A stretch of DNA of 64,000 bases from Clarkia xantiana subsp. parviflora (Eukaryota > Streptophyta > Magnoliopsida > Myrtales > Onagraceae): contig JAPTYO010000010.1 of NCBI GenBank assembly GCA_036873135.1, positions 13,054,134 to 13,118,133 on the forward strand, written 5' to 3'. How positions within the stretch are numbered: position 1 is the first letter of the stretch; every line of letters begins with the position of its first letter. The notes under the pieces are model-generated. The model was not told the origin of the DNA and made no database searches. It was given only the letters and a program-made list of their open reading frames with translations. This document shows positions 10,337 through 21,575 of this stretch, piece after piece. Made by a program: the position numbers and the translations under genes.

Positions 10337-11188
10337 ATGGGCTTCGTTAAAGCAAGGCGAGTGACGTACCCACTCGGCGGGGACGCGATTTCCCGCCTCA
10401 TTAGACCGTATAGCGGAAGCGACAGCAGCGGGAGCGGCCTAGACGACTCTCTGTTTCACTCCGATGACATCCACGGCTTCTTCCCCGAGGACGACGACAA
10501 TGCCGGATCTTCAACGACGGAGCCGGTGAGTTCTTCCGACTTCGACGGATTGCAGTCTGTCCGAATGGACGCCATCGAGAGAATCCTCCGGCGGCGCTCC
10601 GGCGAAGTCGATGGGTACAAGGATCTCCTGGCTTCTCACGTTGACAGAGCAATAGAAGTGTTCTCGATAACGGAGCCGAACAAGTCTGATCGCCGGCGGA
10701 AGGTGGTGCTGCTCCTGCAAGACATCGGCCACAATGCTGCTCTCTGTAAGACGAAGTGGGGCCCTGACCGGAGCGTCACCGCCGGCCACCACGAGTTCAT
10801 CGACGTCGTCGGCTCCGGCGGCGAGAGATACGTCGTTGAGCTAGACTTTGCAGGTGAGTTCGAGATAGCCCGGCCGACGAGGCAGTACTCGAGGCTGATG
10901 GAGTCTCTTCCTGGATTTTTTGTCGGAAAATTCGAGGAGATGAAAGTGATAGTGAAAGCGATGACTGAAGCGGCTAATATTTCAATGATGAGTCAAGGCC
11001 TGATGATACCGCCGTGGAGAAAGAGCGGTTTTATGAAGAATAAGTGGTTCGGTCCGTATCGTCGGACCATGAGCCCGGACGTGGAGGTGTGTTCGGTGAA
11101 TTCGGTAGTTAAGTGTCGGTCGGTCGGTTTCGATGATTCTAGTAGTAGCGGCAGTTCGTATGATAGCTTATCAATGCACATATTGTAG
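10337..11188 (+). CDS. DUF506 (PDDEXK-like) family protein, intact tandem copy 2
   Basis: A single-exon gene of 283 codons. DUF506 proteins are a plant-specific group with a predicted PDDEXK nuclease-like fold. From memory, the Arabidopsis member RXR1 (At3g25240) limits root-hair growth under low phosphate; biochemical activity is unclear. The sequence shows an acidic, serine-rich N-terminal part (DDSLFHSDDIHGFFPEDDD), then the family core: GHNAALCKTKWG, HEFIDVV, ERYVVELDFAGEFEIARPT, LPGFFVGKFEEMKVIVKAM, PPWRKSGFMKNKWFGPYRRT. A TTG-initiated reading would start at 10316, but the first ATG at 10337 fits the family. This is the only one of the three tandem copies with both ends intact. Its promoter shares about 330 bp with copy 3. 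Confidence 0.9.
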   Translation: MGFVKARRVTYPLGGDAISRLIRPYSGSDSSGSGLDDSLFHSDDIHGFFPEDDDNAGSSTTEPVSSSDFDGLQSVRMDAIERILRRRSGEVDGYKDLLASHVDRAIEVFSITEPNKSDRRRKVVLLLQDIGHNAALCKTKWGPDRSVTAGHHEFIDVVGSGGERYVVELDFAGEFEIARPTRQYSRLMESLPGFFVGKFEEMKVIVKAMTEAANISMMSQGLMIPPWRKSGFMKNKWFGPYRRTMSPDVEVCSVNSVVKCRSVGFDDSSSSGSSYDSLSMHIL

Positions 11189-11389
11189 AAGTAGTAATCA
11201 AGTAAGGTTGATTCATTGAGCAAGAAGTCGGGATTCTTCTTTAGGGGGTAAATACTGTGTAATGTAAATAAAATTAGGGATAAAATTTGAGAGTAATTAC
11301 AGTGTTTAAGGTTAAAAGTATATATTTTATTAGTTTAAGGCTAATATTTCTATCATGCTCCACAAGCACCATATTTTTAGTTTTTTTTA

Positions 11390-11398
11390 TTTATTTTT
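11390..11398. repeat. 9-bp target duplication, MULE copy B
   Basis: TTTATTTTT is repeated at 11923-11931 at the right border of the element. Confidence 0.75.
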
Positions 11399-11922
11399 GG
11401 GTTAACAGATCTTTTGGTCAATGATGTTTGACAACTTTTGGGTTTTGGTCAATGATGTTTTTTTTACCTAGTTTTGGTACCATATGTTTGCAGATTTTTT
11501 CTAGTTTTGGTCTAACCGTTACATTCCGTCCATTTTTTTACATTTACAAGTCACGTGATCCACTCTAAACTTTCCATTTTGTTCAATTTAGTCCCTCTAA
11601 TACTTTCCTAACCTTTTTTTGTTCAATTTAGTCCCGGAGTTTCAAAAATTCAATTGGACATATTGTCCAATTTGGGTCAATTTTGAAACTTCGGGACTAA
11701 ATTAAACAAAAAAAATGTTAAGAAAGTATTAGAGGGACTACATTTAAAGTTTAGAGTGGATCACGTGACTTGAACATGTCAAAAAATGGACGGAATGTAA
11801 CGGTTTGACCAAAACTAGAAAAAATCTGCAAACATATGGTACCAAAACTAGGTAAAAAAAAATATCATTGACTAAAACCCAAAAAGTTGTCAAACATCAT
11901 GGACCAAAAGATCTGTTAACCC
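11399..11922. mobile_element. Non-autonomous Mutator-like element, copy B (unique to DUF506 copy 2 flank)
   Basis: The left end GGGTTAACAGATCTTTTGGT is mirrored at the right end as ACCAAAAGATCTGTTAACCC. The inverted repeat runs almost the full length, meeting near 11660. A 9-bp duplication flanks it. The equivalent place downstream of copy 1 (near 8140) has no such element, so it landed after the duplication of the array. Confidence 0.9.
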
Positions 11923-12264
11923 TTTATTTTTTTCTATTGCCCTAAAGGAAAATTGATATTATTAACAGTATGGTGCAAATATTTGGTGTAGTTAACAAAT
12001 TTCATACATTTTTATACTTTTAAAGTTTTACATATTTTACAATTAAGTCCATCCTAGTAATAAAAAAAAAAATTTAAAAAAGCATGGTGCTCCACAATCA
12101 TGGTGGAAAAACCCATAAATAACCCAAAAATGGATGAATTTAGTTTTTCATAATTATATGGAAGTATATATGTTTCAAAATGATTGTAATTAGTATTTGC
12201 TTCAATCATTCGTCTAAAATTGTAGTTAAATACATTTTAAATGTACAAAATTAAGTGGGTACTT

Positions 12265-12273
12265 TTTAAAATA
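12265..12273. repeat. 9-bp target duplication, MULE copy C
   Basis: TTTAAAATA is repeated at 12892-12900 and is identical to the duplication around copy A. Confidence 0.85.
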
Positions 12274-12891
12274 GGGTTAAAGTGTCTTTTGGTGTCATAT
12301 ATTTGACATGTGCTGGTTTTTGGTGTCATATGTTTTATTTTGTAGGTTTTTTGTGTCAGATGTTTGCATTTTGTAGGCTTTTGGTTCATCCGTTAGTCAA
12401 ATGTTAAGTTTGACCGTTAAATATTTTATTTTGTTCAATTTAATCCTCAAATTTATACACTAACTTTTAATTTTTGCAATTTACTCTTAAAATAACCTAA
12501 ATGGACCCAAGGGTTCAATTGAGTTAATTGAACCCTTGGATCCAATTGACCCATGCATGGTGCGGCCCATGGCTAGGTCACGGCTGGGGTCGCCCATGTC
12601 TGGCGACCCGAGCCGTGGTTTGATCCAGCCATGGGTCGCACTATGACTAGGTCAATTGGACATTGGGTTCTTTTAGAATTAAATTGTAAAAATTAAAAGT
12701 TAGGTGTATGAATTTGAAGACTAAAATGAACAAAATAAAACTATTTAACGGTCAAACTTTACATTTGACTAACAGATGCACCAAAAGCCTACAAAATACA
12801 AACGTTTGACACCAGAAACCTACAAAATAAAATATATTGCACCAAAAGTCATCACAAGTCAAACTTATGGCATCAAAAGACATTTTAATCC
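12274..12891. mobile_element. Non-autonomous Mutator-like element, copy C (orthologous to copy A)
   Basis: Ends GGGTTAAAGTGTCTTTTGGT and GACATTTTAATCC, with the same 9-bp target duplication and the same flanks as 8491-9245. It therefore is the same ancestral insertion copied with the gene. It is about 137 bp shorter in its GC-rich centre. Confidence 0.9.
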
Positions 12892-13611
12892 TTTAAAATA
12901 ACACAACTACCGATTAGTGATTAATTGAGTTCCAACCGAGTCGAAACACTATATATCATAAGATTAGTAAAGTTATTTGGTTTTAATTTTGATATTTAGA
13001 AAAAAAATCGGTGTATGAGCTAGTGTTTAATAAATATATGATCAGAAAAATCTTATACCGAAAATAGAAGTGCTTGAGAATTACGTAGAGTAATATTGAC
13101 TCTTGGTCTAAATAGTTCAATCTTATTTGCAAAAAAATAAATTAATACTAATGAATTTTTTTTTGGCCAAATTAATACTAATGAATGGATTTACGTAAAT
13201 TTATACATACATATATTAGTTTATAATAATAATAATACAAAAAAATAAAGATTATGCTATTTAGTTGGTGGGGATTCTAGAACTTTTTTTTTTAATCTTG
13301 ATTCTAGAACTATTCAGTTAAAAACTAAAGTGGGTAATTAATGCTGCGCTATTGAGTCCAATACAAAAATGATAATTATTTGACAGTAAGATTCGAACAA
13401 AAAAATGTACGGTCGGATATGCTGTCCCGCGCTCTCGCCCACTCGATACTCTCCTCATATCCTCTTCTTCCTTATTTAGTTTTTCCTTTTTTTATTTAAA
13501 TTTAATTAACTTATCCACTTCAGTTTGTTATTCTTATTGACTTTAAATTTTTTTTGCCAACTAGTTTTTTTTTATGGAATATTCCACGACCAACAGTCAA
13601 ACCAACTCCTC

Positions 13612-13620
13612 TCTATATAA
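13612..13620 (+). promoter_or_regulatory. TATA box of DUF506 copy 3
   Basis: TCTATATAA occupies the same position as the TATA box of copy 2 relative to the aligned start region, followed by the same CCTCGCTTTCCATTTT. Confidence 0.55.
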
Positions 13621-13773
13621 CCTCGCTTTCCATTTTAAACTTACTATCAAATTGAATTCCACCAAAATAATACAATACAGAGCAGCAGCCGTCTCTTACA
13701 GAACAACAGTCATCACTTCGTCGGATACAGTCTCCCTCCGCCGCCGTCTACAGTCCAGGGCTTTGTTAAAGAA

Positions 13774-14574
13774 ATGCGAGTAATGTACCCTCTCGGCGGC
13801 GACGCGATTTCCCACCTCATCGGACCGTACAGCGGAAGCGACGACAACGAAAGCGGCCAAGACGACTCTCTGTTTCACTCCGACGACATCCACGACTTCT
13901 TCCCCGAGGACGACGACGACTCATCAACGACGGAACCGGCGAGTTCTTCCGAATTCGACGGACTGGAGTCCGTCCGAATGGACGCCATCGAGAGACTCCT
14001 CCGGCGGCGCTCCGGCGAAGTCGATAGGTATAAGGATCTCCTGGCTTCTCACGTTGACAGAGCAATGGAAGTGTTCTCGATAACGGAGCCGAAAAATTCC
14101 GATCGCCGGCGGAAGGTGGTGCTGCTCTTGCAAGACATCGGCCACAATGCTGCTCTCTGTAAGACGAAGTGGGGCTTCGACTGGAGCGTCACCGCCGGCC
14201 GCCACGAGTTCATCGACGTGGTCGGCTCCGGCGGCGAGCGATACGTCGTTGAGCTAGAATTTTCCGGTGAGTTCGAGATAGCCCGGCCGACGAGGCAGTA
14301 CTCGAGGCTGATGCAGTCTCTTCCCGGAGTTTTCGTCGGAAAAGTCGAGGAGATGAAGGTGGTAGTGAAGGCAATGACCGAAGCGGCTAAGATTTCGATG
14401 ATGAGTCGAGGCTTGTCGATGCCGCCGTGGAGAAAGAGCGGTTTTATGAAGAATAAGTGGTTCGGTCCGTATCGTCGGACCATGAGCCCGGATGTGGAGG
14501 TGTGTTCGGTGAATTCGGTAGTTAAGTGTCGGTCGGTCGGTTTCGATGATTCTAGTAGTAGCAGCAGTTCGTAA
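13774..14574 (+). CDS. DUF506 family protein, tandem copy 3 with altered start and stop
   Basis: A single-exon frame of 266 codons, closely matching copy 2 through the whole DUF506 core (GHNAALCKTKWGFDWSVTAG, ERYVVELEFSGEFEIARPT, LPGVFVGKVEEMKVVVKAM, PPWRKSGFMKNKWFGPYRRT). Two ends differ. The ATG used by copy 2 aligns with CCAGGG here, so translation must begin at the in-frame ATG at 13774, losing about eight residues. At the C-terminus the tyrosine codon TAT of copy 2 is TAA, removing about eight residues after the serine run. The core is uninterrupted, so it may still be functional. Without expression data it could be a young pseudogene. Confidence 0.8.
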   Translation: MRVMYPLGGDAISHLIGPYSGSDDNESGQDDSLFHSDDIHDFFPEDDDDSSTTEPASSSEFDGLESVRMDAIERLLRRRSGEVDRYKDLLASHVDRAMEVFSITEPKNSDRRRKVVLLLQDIGHNAALCKTKWGFDWSVTAGRHEFIDVVGSGGERYVVELEFSGEFEIARPTRQYSRLMQSLPGVFVGKVEEMKVVVKAMTEAAKISMMSRGLSMPPWRKSGFMKNKWFGPYRRTMSPDVEVCSVNSVVKCRSVGFDDSSSSSSS

Positions 14575-16113
14575 GATAGATTATCGATACATATAATGTA
14601 GAATAAGTAGTAACCAAGTAGGGTTATTCATTCGAGCAAGAAAGTCGAGATTATTCTTTAAGGGCAATGACCGTGTAAATAAAATTAGAGGGTGAAATTT
14701 AAGATATTAAAGAGTTAAATTTAAGAATAATTACAGTGATTACGGTCAAAATTACAAGATCAAAAGTTGAAGGGATAAAATAAACATCATCTCACGGATA
14801 AAATATATAACCAAAAATGGGTGGATTTAGTTATTCAAAATTATATGGAAGTATACGCTGATTTTTCAATCTGGTAATTGAAAATATTGTCTAATTTTGT
14901 TGTTTTGTTGTTGTATAAGTAATTTTTATAGTAGAATTTTTTGCAGTGTGGAAAAACAAAATATTATTTGAGAGTGGAAAATTAAAATGTTTAGCATTGC
15001 AAATGTGTTAAATGATATGTATGATTGTTGTAAAGAGTGTGATTAATAATATTGTAATTCAAATCTATTTTTAGGCCGCTACGATATGATTAATTACCTT
15101 AAGAACTTACAAATATTTTGGATATAAAAGACTATTTGGTAAGATAACACGAATATTCAAAATAATATTCACAAATTAAATGGGCCAACTTATATATTAG
15201 TTAAACCCGGAAAAAGAAAGGGAGTGATGGGCCTTTTGGGCTTAACAACTTACCTTCTAAACAAAACGGGCTATTTTTAAATTTTAATAATGGGCTGTTT
15301 TTTAGCTATGATAGGATGATTCCTGAATATTAATGTAGATTTAAGTCATTCTCCAATGCTTTGTGCATGAGTTTTATTTAAAATGAATTTCTTAATATCT
15401 ATTGTTGCACATATTATATGAAATAATCTGTTATTAAAAAAAAAATTCGCATCTAAATTTTACATATAATAAATTAATTATTTCATAAATAGAGTGATGG
15501 AAAAAAAGTTAATGACTTTAATATTACGTTATTTAAAATTTAACATATTATAGTAAATATATGTATTTAAAATAATATATAATATGTATTTATAATAATA
15601 TTATTATATAACAATGTGATTATTTTTTTTTTACATATTTTTAGTCGCTGTTGATATCATTTGTTACAAATGGAGAAACTTTATAATTAATTTTTTTGAC
15701 ATTTTCTTTACGGAACAAATTTGTAGGGATTTATATGGAACAAATATTTGATTATTGATAATTTAAATGTAAAGTAAGCAAGGTTAAGGTTACGAGTACA
15801 ATTTTTATTAATATATATGTCATAAGACCCGCGAAAAAAAAATATATATATGCCCTTTCACAGTTTCACTCTCTCGGAATATCGACTTGTTGAGAAAATC
15901 AATAAATAATGATAACAGAACTTTGTTTTGGTAAACAGTAATAACAAAAGTTCGTTGTTTTATTTTATTTTGACCACATTAATGAGTTATTAAAATTCCT
16001 TAAAATGCTGCCTGCTGCATTTGAGTCACTTTGAAATTGTCAATTTCTTATAATGATTTATTTCAAAATTATTAATTTGGTCCAACTTCATGATATAGTA
16101 GTAATTCCAGTAG
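14575..16113. other. AT-rich intergenic DNA
   Basis: The first 250 bases are the 3' flank of copy 3, similar to that of copies 1 and 2. The rest is AT-rich with no reading frame or repeat border I can support. Confidence 0.6.
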
Positions 16114-16729
16114 AAAGTAGGGGTTAGCACGGGACAAACAGACGAGAATTTTCAGAAAAATGTCCCTAGCCCTAGTTCTTGGGATTTTTTATTACTGTCC
16201 CTAGCCCTAAGTTAAACATCTGAAAAAATTTCTACTTGGTTGGGACTTATCTAATTCGGGACGGGCTAGGGACAACCCGTTTACACATAAGTTTGATAAT
16301 AAATCTAGTTCAAACTCAAAATATAAGGTCAAGTTTAAACATTCATCACGTTTATAAACTTATACATCGAGTTTACAAATACATTCATCAAGTTCACACA
16401 CGTAGATCAATTTCTACAACACTAACATTAGCATTCTCATTGTGGGCTATGGCTATACTAGTAATAATAATACTTACGACTACTACTTACTAGCTATTAG
16501 GGTCTGTGTGTTTTATTTTATTTTATATTCCTTTAATTTAAGTATAGTTAGATTATTTATGTTGTAAAATGTTGAATTAAGGTAAGTAACTAGGGACATT
16601 CAGACTTTTTAAAAAAATCCCTAGCTCTAGCCCGAGTCCTAGTTGGGAGTAAAAGTCCCTCTCATACGGGCTCGGACACAACTTCGGGACGGGTTCCTCG
16701 GGACTTCGGGTTGTCGGGACTTATGCTCC
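16114..16729. mobile_element. Degenerate hAT-like non-autonomous element
   Basis: Ends resemble each other as inverted repeats (TAGGGGTTAGCAC at left, reverse complement of the right end TAGGGCGGAGCATA). Words such as TCCCTAGCCCTAG and CGGGACTT recur towards both ends, where the sequence is GC-richer. A candidate 8-bp duplication is imperfect. A related copy in the other orientation lies at 23091-23616. Confidence 0.55.
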
Positions 16730-18342
16730 GCCCTAGAAAAAAGTGGCAAAATAAAAATTCCAGTAAAAATCTATTAAATAAAGAATTAAGGAAACACTAC
16801 CTAACTCCTTACCTAGATTGATTATTATCTACACAATACTATTGGCAAAAAAAAAAAAATCTAAAATCTAATTGATTGTACATACTCAGATTTCATTCAT
16901 CATTTAGATGTTTTGTTTTTAAATTTCATGAAGATATTCACGTTCAATATGTTACTACGGGTAATGATTATTATAAGGGTTAAAACTGAAACACAAGCTT
17001 AATTATATGTTATGTAGTGATTTGGTATCTTAATTTTTTTAATTAATATTTCAGACAAGAAGTATCAAATTTACTGTTTTTTCGTCTGATTTTAACATTA
17101 AAATAACATTTTTAAGCAACCAAAACATGTTACTTTCCATTTTTTTCGAAGTATCAAATTTGTGAATTGTAAACTCTTTAATACTTAAAAATCACTATTT
17201 TATTTCATTAATTTTAAAAAGAAAAAAAGAATATAAATTAACAATCTTATATGTTGGACACTGTTAAGATTTCTCTGGCAGAGATATGGGATGCAGCAAG
17301 TAAGATTTGGGAAATTGATATGCAAATTGTGGCAAGGACCAGCCTAGCTGTCGTTGTTGCAACGTGAATAAATAAATAAATAAATATAGTAATTATAACC
17401 AAAAATATATAATAATAATAGTAACATTACTTATAAATGATTATAATACCCGATCTAGCTATACACATTGAGGTCATGACTGACGATTGGCAAGGCAATA
17501 AATAAATAAATAGTATAATCCTGTAATACACAAATCTCGGCTGTCTATCTTTGAAGACCACTGCTTCTGGAACAGCACTCCTAATTAGTCTTTTCTTCTC
17601 ACCCACGTTTTTTTTTAAATTTGTTTATGATTATAGTGTGAAGCTTCGTTATTAATTGCCTTGCTCACCAAGTAATTAAAAGGTTAATCTTGACTTATTT
17701 CAATGTTCATGTGTTGATCTTGATTTTAATTTGCGCATTACATAGCTGATTACGAACCAATTCGTTATGTCAAATACTTAGCAAATAATCTCAAATCACA
17801 CTGTGCTAAACACCCATTAAAAAATTTCCAGAAAATATGAGCCCAAATTTTGTGTTTGTTTTCAAACAACTTGTTACCTTTTATTTAATACTAATAATGT
17901 AAAAGTGACGTAATCAATTATGTCAAAATTAAACGTAATATTTGTTTAGCTAATTTAATAATCAACACAACCTATTTTGAACGTCGATCATTATTATATT
18001 ATTATTATTATATACATATCGTTATTAGAATTTCAAAATTAATTAATTAATAATATATACATGCACATTTATATCTCTCAACAACAAAAACTGCGAGCTT
18101 CGTCACGCGCCCCCATCAGTAATACGTTGACCAATAGACGCTTCAGATATCGCCACGTAATCAAATCTGCCTTTACTCTCATTACGTGTCGCAATCTCAC
18201 GGCTCCAACTTTCTGTTACGAATTAAAAAGAAGACGTCTTCTCCAAGGAAAGAAAGAAGAAAGCTAGCTCTGTTGCTTTACATAAAACCCCTAGCACATC
18301 ATTTCTCTCTAAGAGATTGATTCATAGTTGATCCGCCGGAGA
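16730..18342. other. Intergenic region and probable OXI1-like promoter
   Basis: AT-rich, with an (AAAT)n microsatellite near 17368-17390. The last 150 bases before 18343 are CT-rich and look like a 5' untranslated region. Nothing else recognisable. Confidence 0.55.
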
Positions 18343-19787
18343 ATGGGAGACACGGCGGCGCGGCATCATGAAGTGCCGGACCTCAGCCTCGGTGACCTCA
18401 AGGTCATCGCGCCGGTCGGCCGTGGAGCGAAAGGAGTGGTGTTCCTGGTCCAAGACGGACCGTTCCTCGAGCTCCGGGCGCTGAAGGTGATTCTGAGGGA
18501 CCACATCGTGAAGAAGAACAAGGATGTGGAGAACTACGGCGACGAGTACAAGAGGATTTCGTTTGAGCAAGAGGTTCTGAATCAGTTGGATCATCCGCTG
18601 CTGCCTAAGCTGCATGGAGTTCTGGCCACGGAGAAGATCGTCGGATACGCGATTGATTACTGTCCAGGGCGCGATTTGAACTCTCTCAGGAAGAAGCAGA
18701 CGGAGAAGATGTTCTCCGATGAAGCTATCAGGTAATCTTAATTCTCCGTGTGTATCGTTCGTCGGATCATGGTTTCTAGGGCAATGTGAGTGGATTCGAA
18801 TTGATTCCGCAATTTGGCCGCCAATCAGCGGCGGATTTATCATGCATGTTCAATTGAAATTAAAAAAAGTTGTTCATCGTTCTGTGATTGATTTGATGCA
18901 GGTTTTACGCTGCGGAATTGGTGCTCGCATTGGAGTATTTGCACGAATTAGGGATCGTCTACAGAGATCTGAAACCAGAGAACGTCATGATTCAAGAGGA
19001 CGGCCACATAATGCTGGTAGATTTCGACCTCTCGAAGAAACTACAAACCAGATCTGATCAATCTTCGCCGATAGCCAACGCGCCGCCGCAGCACCTACCA
19101 GCGACCACGAAGCGGATTTCTCCGCTCTGGGGATGGTGCGGCTCGGGAATCTCGTCGGAAGACACGGACCGTCTGCGCAGACCGAGCACCAACCTGGTCT
19201 ACCCGGACGAGACCGATTCGGTTGAGAAATCAAACTCGTTCGTCGGAACGGAGGAGTACGTCGCGCCGGAGGTAATCATCGGCAAGGGCCACGACTTCGC
19301 CGTCGACTGGTGGTCCCTGGGCGTAGTCCTGTACGAGATGCTCTACGGCTCGACGCCGTTTCGCGGCTCCAACAGGAAGGAAACCTTCTACAGAATCCTA
19401 TCGAAATCGCCGGAGCTAGTCGGAGAAGCGACGCCGCTGCGCGACCTGATCAGGAAGCTGCTGGAGAAGGACCCGAGGAGGAGGATCAAGGTGGAGGGAG
19501 TTAAAGAGCACGAGTTTTTCAGAGGTATGAGGTGGGACTCCGTCGTGCGGATTGGCCGGCCGCCGTACATACCGGCGGTGCCGGAGTGGGGAGAGAAGGA
19601 GGGAATCGACGTGGAGGCGTTTGTGGAGGAAATATTCGCAGAGAAACAAAAGCAGAGTGACGATAATAAAAACGACGACGAAAAGGCGAAAAAGAATCCG
19701 AATAAGGAAGCGAATGGGAATCATAAGAGGGTATGGGTTAACGGATTGAACGAATCCTCAAAAATTGACGATTTCGTGGTCTTCTAA
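18343..19787 (+). CDS. OXI1: AGC-family protein kinase, OXI1/AGC2 type
   Basis: Two exons, 18343-18731 and 18902-19787, encode 424 residues; the intron is GT-AG with phase 2. OXI1-type AGC VIII kinases are serine/threonine kinases activated by PDK1 that relay oxidative-burst and phosphatidic-acid signals. Visible motifs are the glycine loop GRGAKG (26-31), catalytic lysine K48 in ALKV, YRDLKPEN (150-157), DFD instead of DFG (170-172, the plant AGC VIII hallmark), an insertion of about 70 residues before the activation loop, SFVGTEEYVAPE (242-253), and C-terminal FVVF (421-424), the hydrophobic PDK1-docking motif. A TTG-led frame begins at 18328, but the first ATG at 18343 is the better start. 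The closest relatives are OXI1 and its AGC2 paralogues; neighbouring genes favour OXI1. Confidence 0.93.
18732..18901 (+). other. Intron of the OXI1-like kinase gene
   Basis: Begins GTAATC and ends GATGCAG. Removing it joins AG to G to make the arginine codon before FYAAELVLALEYLH. Confidence 0.9.
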
Positions 19788-20578
19788 CTTGATAATTTTT
19801 TATTTTTTAATATTCGTTTGAAATTAGATATACATGTATTATTTTGTATAGAAAGAGGATCCGGCGATAATAATTAATTAATGCTAGAGCATACGAATAA
19901 TGAAATAAGATCTAAATTATTTATTTTTTGTGGACTAATTTCCATTTCGTTAGAGCTTCTACAATGGTTTTATTTAAATTATATTTTTAAATTTGATAGT
20001 TTTGATTAGATATAATGAATTATATGTGTCTCATATATACAAAACAAATACTTAATATTTGAGCTACCGAATAACAAATAATGATGGTTGGAGAATTAAA
20101 TAAATTGATCGTTGATGTTCAAATGATTAAATAAATTGTTAGTTACTTATTTATCACGTGCTTAATATATGGAGGATTATGTTCGGAAAACTAGCAAATT
20201 GTAGCTAAACGGAATCTAAACCAGCAAATTTCTATGCGGAACTTAAATTAGCAAATTATTTGGAAAAAAAATAATTTTAATTAACAATTTGTTTGAGTGT
20301 TGAAACTTAAATTGACAATTTGATTATAATAAAAAAAAAATTGTGGTTTTAGAGGTCATTATAACGGCAGCATCTTTAGCACAGCACGCATATTCTAAAT
20401 TTATATTAATATCCACTTACATTGGATCAATTTATAAAAAGAAAAGTAATGAATATATATATATATATATAAATGATGGGAAAGTGGGTGAAGTGTCGGA
20501 ATTTGACGCGCGAATATTTATATTTTTCATGTGAAAACGGTGGTTTGAGCAAAACTCATAGGTATTCTATGGGATACA
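19788..20578. other. 3' flank and intergenic DNA
   Basis: AT-rich sequence with a likely polyadenylation region soon after 19787 and a short (TA)n run near 20455. No gene seen. Confidence 0.5.
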
Positions 20579-20837
20579 ATGTTTTTAGGGTTAAGAACCT
20601 ATGAAAGGTCTGAACTATCACCCATGTTAACGGGAGAGGTCTGAAATTTAAAAAGTTAATAACAGAGGTCTGAAATTTCAATTTTGTTGATTTGAGGTTT
20701 TCTGTCCATTTTTAGGGTTAAATTTAACAGAATTGTGTGAAATGACATTTTTGCCCCTTTAATAATTTTGTTTTATTTAATATCTTATTTAAGGAAATGT
20801 GAAATGACAATTTTACCCCTAAAGTCAAATTAAAACC

Positions 20838-20930
20838 ACCCAACTCCGGCCACCACCACCCGACTCCGGCGACCACCACCTCGACTCCGACGACCACCAC
20901 CTCGGCTCCGGCGACCCGACTTCGGCCACC
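20838..20930 (-). repeat. GACTCCGGCGACCACCAC-type tandem repeat
   Basis: About five 18-21 bp copies. They are the inverted counterpart of the repeat at 21452-21575, forming the base of the internal hairpin. Confidence 0.8.
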
Positions 20931-20934
20931 ACGG

Positions 20935-21445
20935 GGCCAAAAAAGCTCCGATCGGGGCCAAAAAGCTCCGATCGGGGCCAAAAACTCCGATCGGGGCCAA
21001 AAACTCCGATCGGGGCCAAAAAAGCTCCGATCGGAGCAAAAAAAGCTTCGATCGGAGCTTTGTGGCTCTGGTCGGAGCCACAGAGCTCCGATCGGAGCCA
21101 CCGGCCCCGATTGAGCTCCGATCGGAGCCACCGGCCCCGATTGGACTCCGATCGGGGCCAAAAAAGCTCCGATCGGAGCTTTGAGGCTCTGGTCGGAGCC
21201 ACAGAGCTCCGATCTGGAGCTCTGTGGCTCCGACCTGAGCCACAGAGCTCCAGATCGGGGTCGGGGCCACAGAGCTCCAGATCGGAGCTCTGTGGCTCCG
21301 ACCAGAGCCTCAAAGCTCCGATCGGAGCTTTTTTGGCCCCGATCGGAGTCCAATCGGGGCCGGTGGCTCCGATCGGAGCTCAATCGGGGCCGGTGGCTCC
21401 GATCGGAGCCCAATCGGGGCCGGTGGCTCCGATTTTGGCCCAATC
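20935..21445. repeat. GCTCCGATCGGAGC palindromic minisatellite
   Basis: Roughly 20-bp units built on CTCCGATCGG, alternating with GGGCCAAAAA, AGCCACAGAGCTC or GGCCCCGATT linkers. Most units are palindromic themselves, and the two halves of the block are inverted with respect to each other around about 21240. Confidence 0.9.
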
Positions 21446-21451
21446 GGAGCC

Positions 21452-21575
21452 TTGGTAGTGGTCGCCGGAGTACGGTGGTGGTCGCCGGAGTACGGTGGTG
21501 GTCGCCGGAGTACGGTGGTGGTCGCCGGAGTACGGTGGTGGTCGCCGGAGTACGATTGGTGGTCGCCGGAGTACC
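21452..21575 (+). repeat. GTGGTGGTCGCCGGAGTAC tandem repeat
   Basis: Six nearly identical copies of about 21 bp, inverted relative to 20838-20930. Confidence 0.9.

Noticed and set aside
14049..14483. 144-codon minus-strand frame opposite DUF506 copy 3 (and similar at 7391-7954)
   Set aside because: Shadow of the DUF506 coding strand; the plus-strand frame matches a known family.
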